A DNA stretch of 5,258 bases from an uncultured Collinsella sp. GTDB lineage: Bacteria; Actinomycetota; Coriobacteriia; Coriobacteriales; Coriobacteriaceae. The notes under the pieces were generated by a model that was not told the origin of the DNA, did no database searches, and was given only the letters and a program-made list of their open reading frames with translations. This document shows, in pieces, positions 4,353 to 5,258 of this stretch (position 1 is its first letter; the number at the start of each line of letters is the position of its first letter). The position numbers and the translations under genes are program-made. The stretch lies in assembly GCA_900553165.1 (NCBI GenBank), contig USCN01000111.1:1-5258 (forward strand), in the 5' to 3' direction.

Positions 4353-4943
4353 CTAAATGGTGGGTTTGGGGAGGTCGGGAAACCAGGTTGGCTTGGGTTG
4401 GTTGGGTGTGCGCTCGGCTAGGACCAACTCCATCCAGCACATGTCGTACCAGCGGCCGAACTTTTGGGCGCAGCGGTCAAAGGCGCCCACCAGGCGATAT
4501 CCCATATGGGCATGGAAATCCTGACTGTTGTGCGTCAGATACTCGTCGTCCTTGTCGTGCGGCACGGCGATGAGCGCGCACATGTTGGTAATGCCCATCG
4601 CGACCAGGCATTGCTTGAGCGCATCGTGCAGCTTGCGGCCCAGTCCGCCGTGGCGCACGTCGCGTGCCAGGTAGATCGACGTCTCAACCGACCAGTCATA
4701 GGCCTCGCGGCTATTGAGCGGGCTCACATAGGCATAGCCCACCGCATGGCCATCGAGTTCCATCACCAAGTACGGATAGCGCTTGAGCGTACACTCGATG
4801 CGCCCGGCGAACTCCTCAACGCTCGGCACCTCGTATTCGCAGGTAATCGCCGTCTGGCGCACATACGGCTCATAGATGGCAAGCAACGCCGGCGCATCAT
4901 CGGGCGTCGCCAGGCGAATCGTCGGCTCGGACATCTCGGTCAT
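4353..4943 (-). CDS. GNAT-family N-acetyltransferase, phosphinothricin acetyltransferase (PAT/MnaT)-like
   Basis: From the ATG at 4943 this encodes 196 residues. The GNAT fold spans about 8-175: TIRLATPDDAPALLAIYEPYV at the start, YPYLVMELDGHAVGYAYVSP (56-75) as the central strands, AYDWSVETSIYLARDVRHGG (81-100), and RHGGLGRKL (97-105) as the acetyl-CoA pyrophosphate loop (R/QxxGxG/A). The order YPYLV..GYAYVSP..AYDWSVE..GLGRKLHDAL and the late GRWYDMCWMEL are typical of the PAT/Bar/MnaT group. Members acetylate the alpha-amino group of amino acids or analogues such as methionine sulfone or phosphinothricin. An upstream in-frame ATG at 5003 would add 20 unconserved residues. The 4943 start is preferred because GGAG lies 9 nt before it and the domain starts soon after. 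The last 20 residues are Pro-rich and unlike the family core. It follows the aldolase-like gene by 69 bp on the same strand. Confidence 0.93.
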   Translation of the reverse strand: MTEMSEPTIRLATPDDAPALLAIYEPYVRQTAITCEYEVPSVEEFAGRIECTLKRYPYLVMELDGHAVGYAYVSPLNSREAYDWSVETSIYLARDVRHGGLGRKLHDALKQCLVAMGITNMCALIAVPHDKDDEYLTHNSQDFHAHMGYRLVGAFDRCAQKFGRWYDMCWMELVLAERTPNQPKPTWFPDLPKPTI

Positions 4944-4959
4944 ACAACCCTTCTCCCCC

Positions 4960-4994
4960 AAAAACAAAGGCGCCAAACCCAGCGCAAGGCGGCC
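4960..4994 (-). terminator. Possible weak terminator or attenuator between the aldolase and acetyltransferase genes
   Basis: On the minus strand GGCCGCC (4994-4988) can pair with GGCGCC (4974-4969) with one bulged C around a 13-nt loop, followed by TTTGTTTTT (4968-4960). The stem is short and imperfect. It ends only 16 bp before the acetyltransferase start, so it could end the upstream transcript or partly attenuate read-through. Confidence 0.35.
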
Positions 4995-5012
4995 CCTCGT
5001 CATTACATCAGG

Positions 5013-5258
5013 CTACAGAACCGCCGCCAACGCGTCGATATCCTCCTGCGTCGTGGCCCAGCTGGTGCAAAAACGCACCACCGTGTGGGTCTCGTCGTAC
5101 TTTTCCCAGTACTCAATCGAAGCATGCTCGCGAATGCGCGCCATATCCTCGTTGGGCAGAATCACAAACTGCTGGTTCGTCGGCGTCTCCAAGAAGAACT
5201 GGTAGCCGCGCTCGTGCAGCACGCGACGAAGCGCCTGCGCGGTTTCGATGGCCTGGCG
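5013..5258 (-). CDS. Low-specificity L-threonine aldolase / beta-eliminating lyase-like PLP enzyme (C-terminal part only)
   Basis: The minus strand is open from the window edge to a TAG at 5013-5015, giving the last 81 residues. The tail LETPTNQQFVILPNEDM, followed by THTVVRFCTSWATTQEDIDA, matches the end of PF01212 low-specificity threonine aldolases, fold-type I PLP enzymes that split L-threonine or allo-threonine to glycine and acetaldehyde. The Arg of VVRF and the TSWATTxEDIDAL helix are typical of the small C-terminal domain that closes over the substrate carboxylate. The full enzyme is about 340 residues, so the start and the PLP-binding lysine lie outside the window and activity cannot be judged. 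A GTG at 5222 lies inside the domain and is not a start. The next gene on this strand is the GNAT acetyltransferase, 69 bp away. Confidence 0.9.
   Translation of the reverse strand, partial: RQAIETAQALRRVLHERGYQFFLETPTNQQFVILPNEDMARIREHASIEYWEKYDETHTVVRFCTSWATTQEDIDALAAVL

Noticed and set aside
4222..4440. Minus-strand open frame of 72 codons overlapping the acetyltransferase 3' end
   Set aside because: It begins inside the acetyltransferase gene in another frame and ends inside the inverted-repeat right arm, with no ribosome binding site and unremarkable composition.

Overview
The window looks like a chromosomal stretch of a fairly high-GC gut Actinomycetota, most likely Collinsella or a close Coriobacteriia relative. 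This is an inference from gene content, protein style and the GGGGAC/GTCCCC-rich intergenic palindromes; no marker gene in the window proves it.

Layout. On the minus strand, reading right to left from the right edge: the C-terminal end of a low-specificity threonine aldolase-like PLP enzyme (5013-5258), then a PAT-like GNAT acetyltransferase (4353-4943). A 396-bp convergent gap rich in repeats follows (3957-4352). Next is a plus-strand GntR/UTRA regulator (3234-3956), divergent across about 205 bp from a minus-strand double-SIS deglycase-like gene (2036-3028). A 373-bp structured gap follows, then an EamA/DMT membrane transporter (580-1662), and finally a mannose-family PTS EIIA gene (1-396) that runs off the left edge.

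How the parts may fit. The SIS protein has the layout and probable catalytic residues of the FrlB/FraB/GfrF fructosamine-6-phosphate deglycases. These cleave phosphorylated Amadori products into an amino acid and a sugar phosphate. A divergent UTRA-type GntR repressor is a usual partner, and mannose-type PTS systems are known to import and phosphorylate such substrates. The PTS EIIA and DMT genes on the same strand may therefore belong to one amino-sugar or fructosamine regulon. A 16-bp sequence shared by the EIIA and DMT promoter regions supports this weakly. The substrate cannot be read from the sequence.

Non-coding DNA holds the least explained signals. They are a tandem 21-bp-spaced LytTR-like site upstream of the PTS gene, a 28-bp near-perfect palindrome, a 12-bp-stem terminator-like structure, GntR-type half-sites, a GCGGTTTT octamer recurring in intergenic DNA, and a 123-bp inverted-repeat element with 18-bp perfect arms. 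I see no complete mobile element, tRNA, rRNA or CRISPR array.
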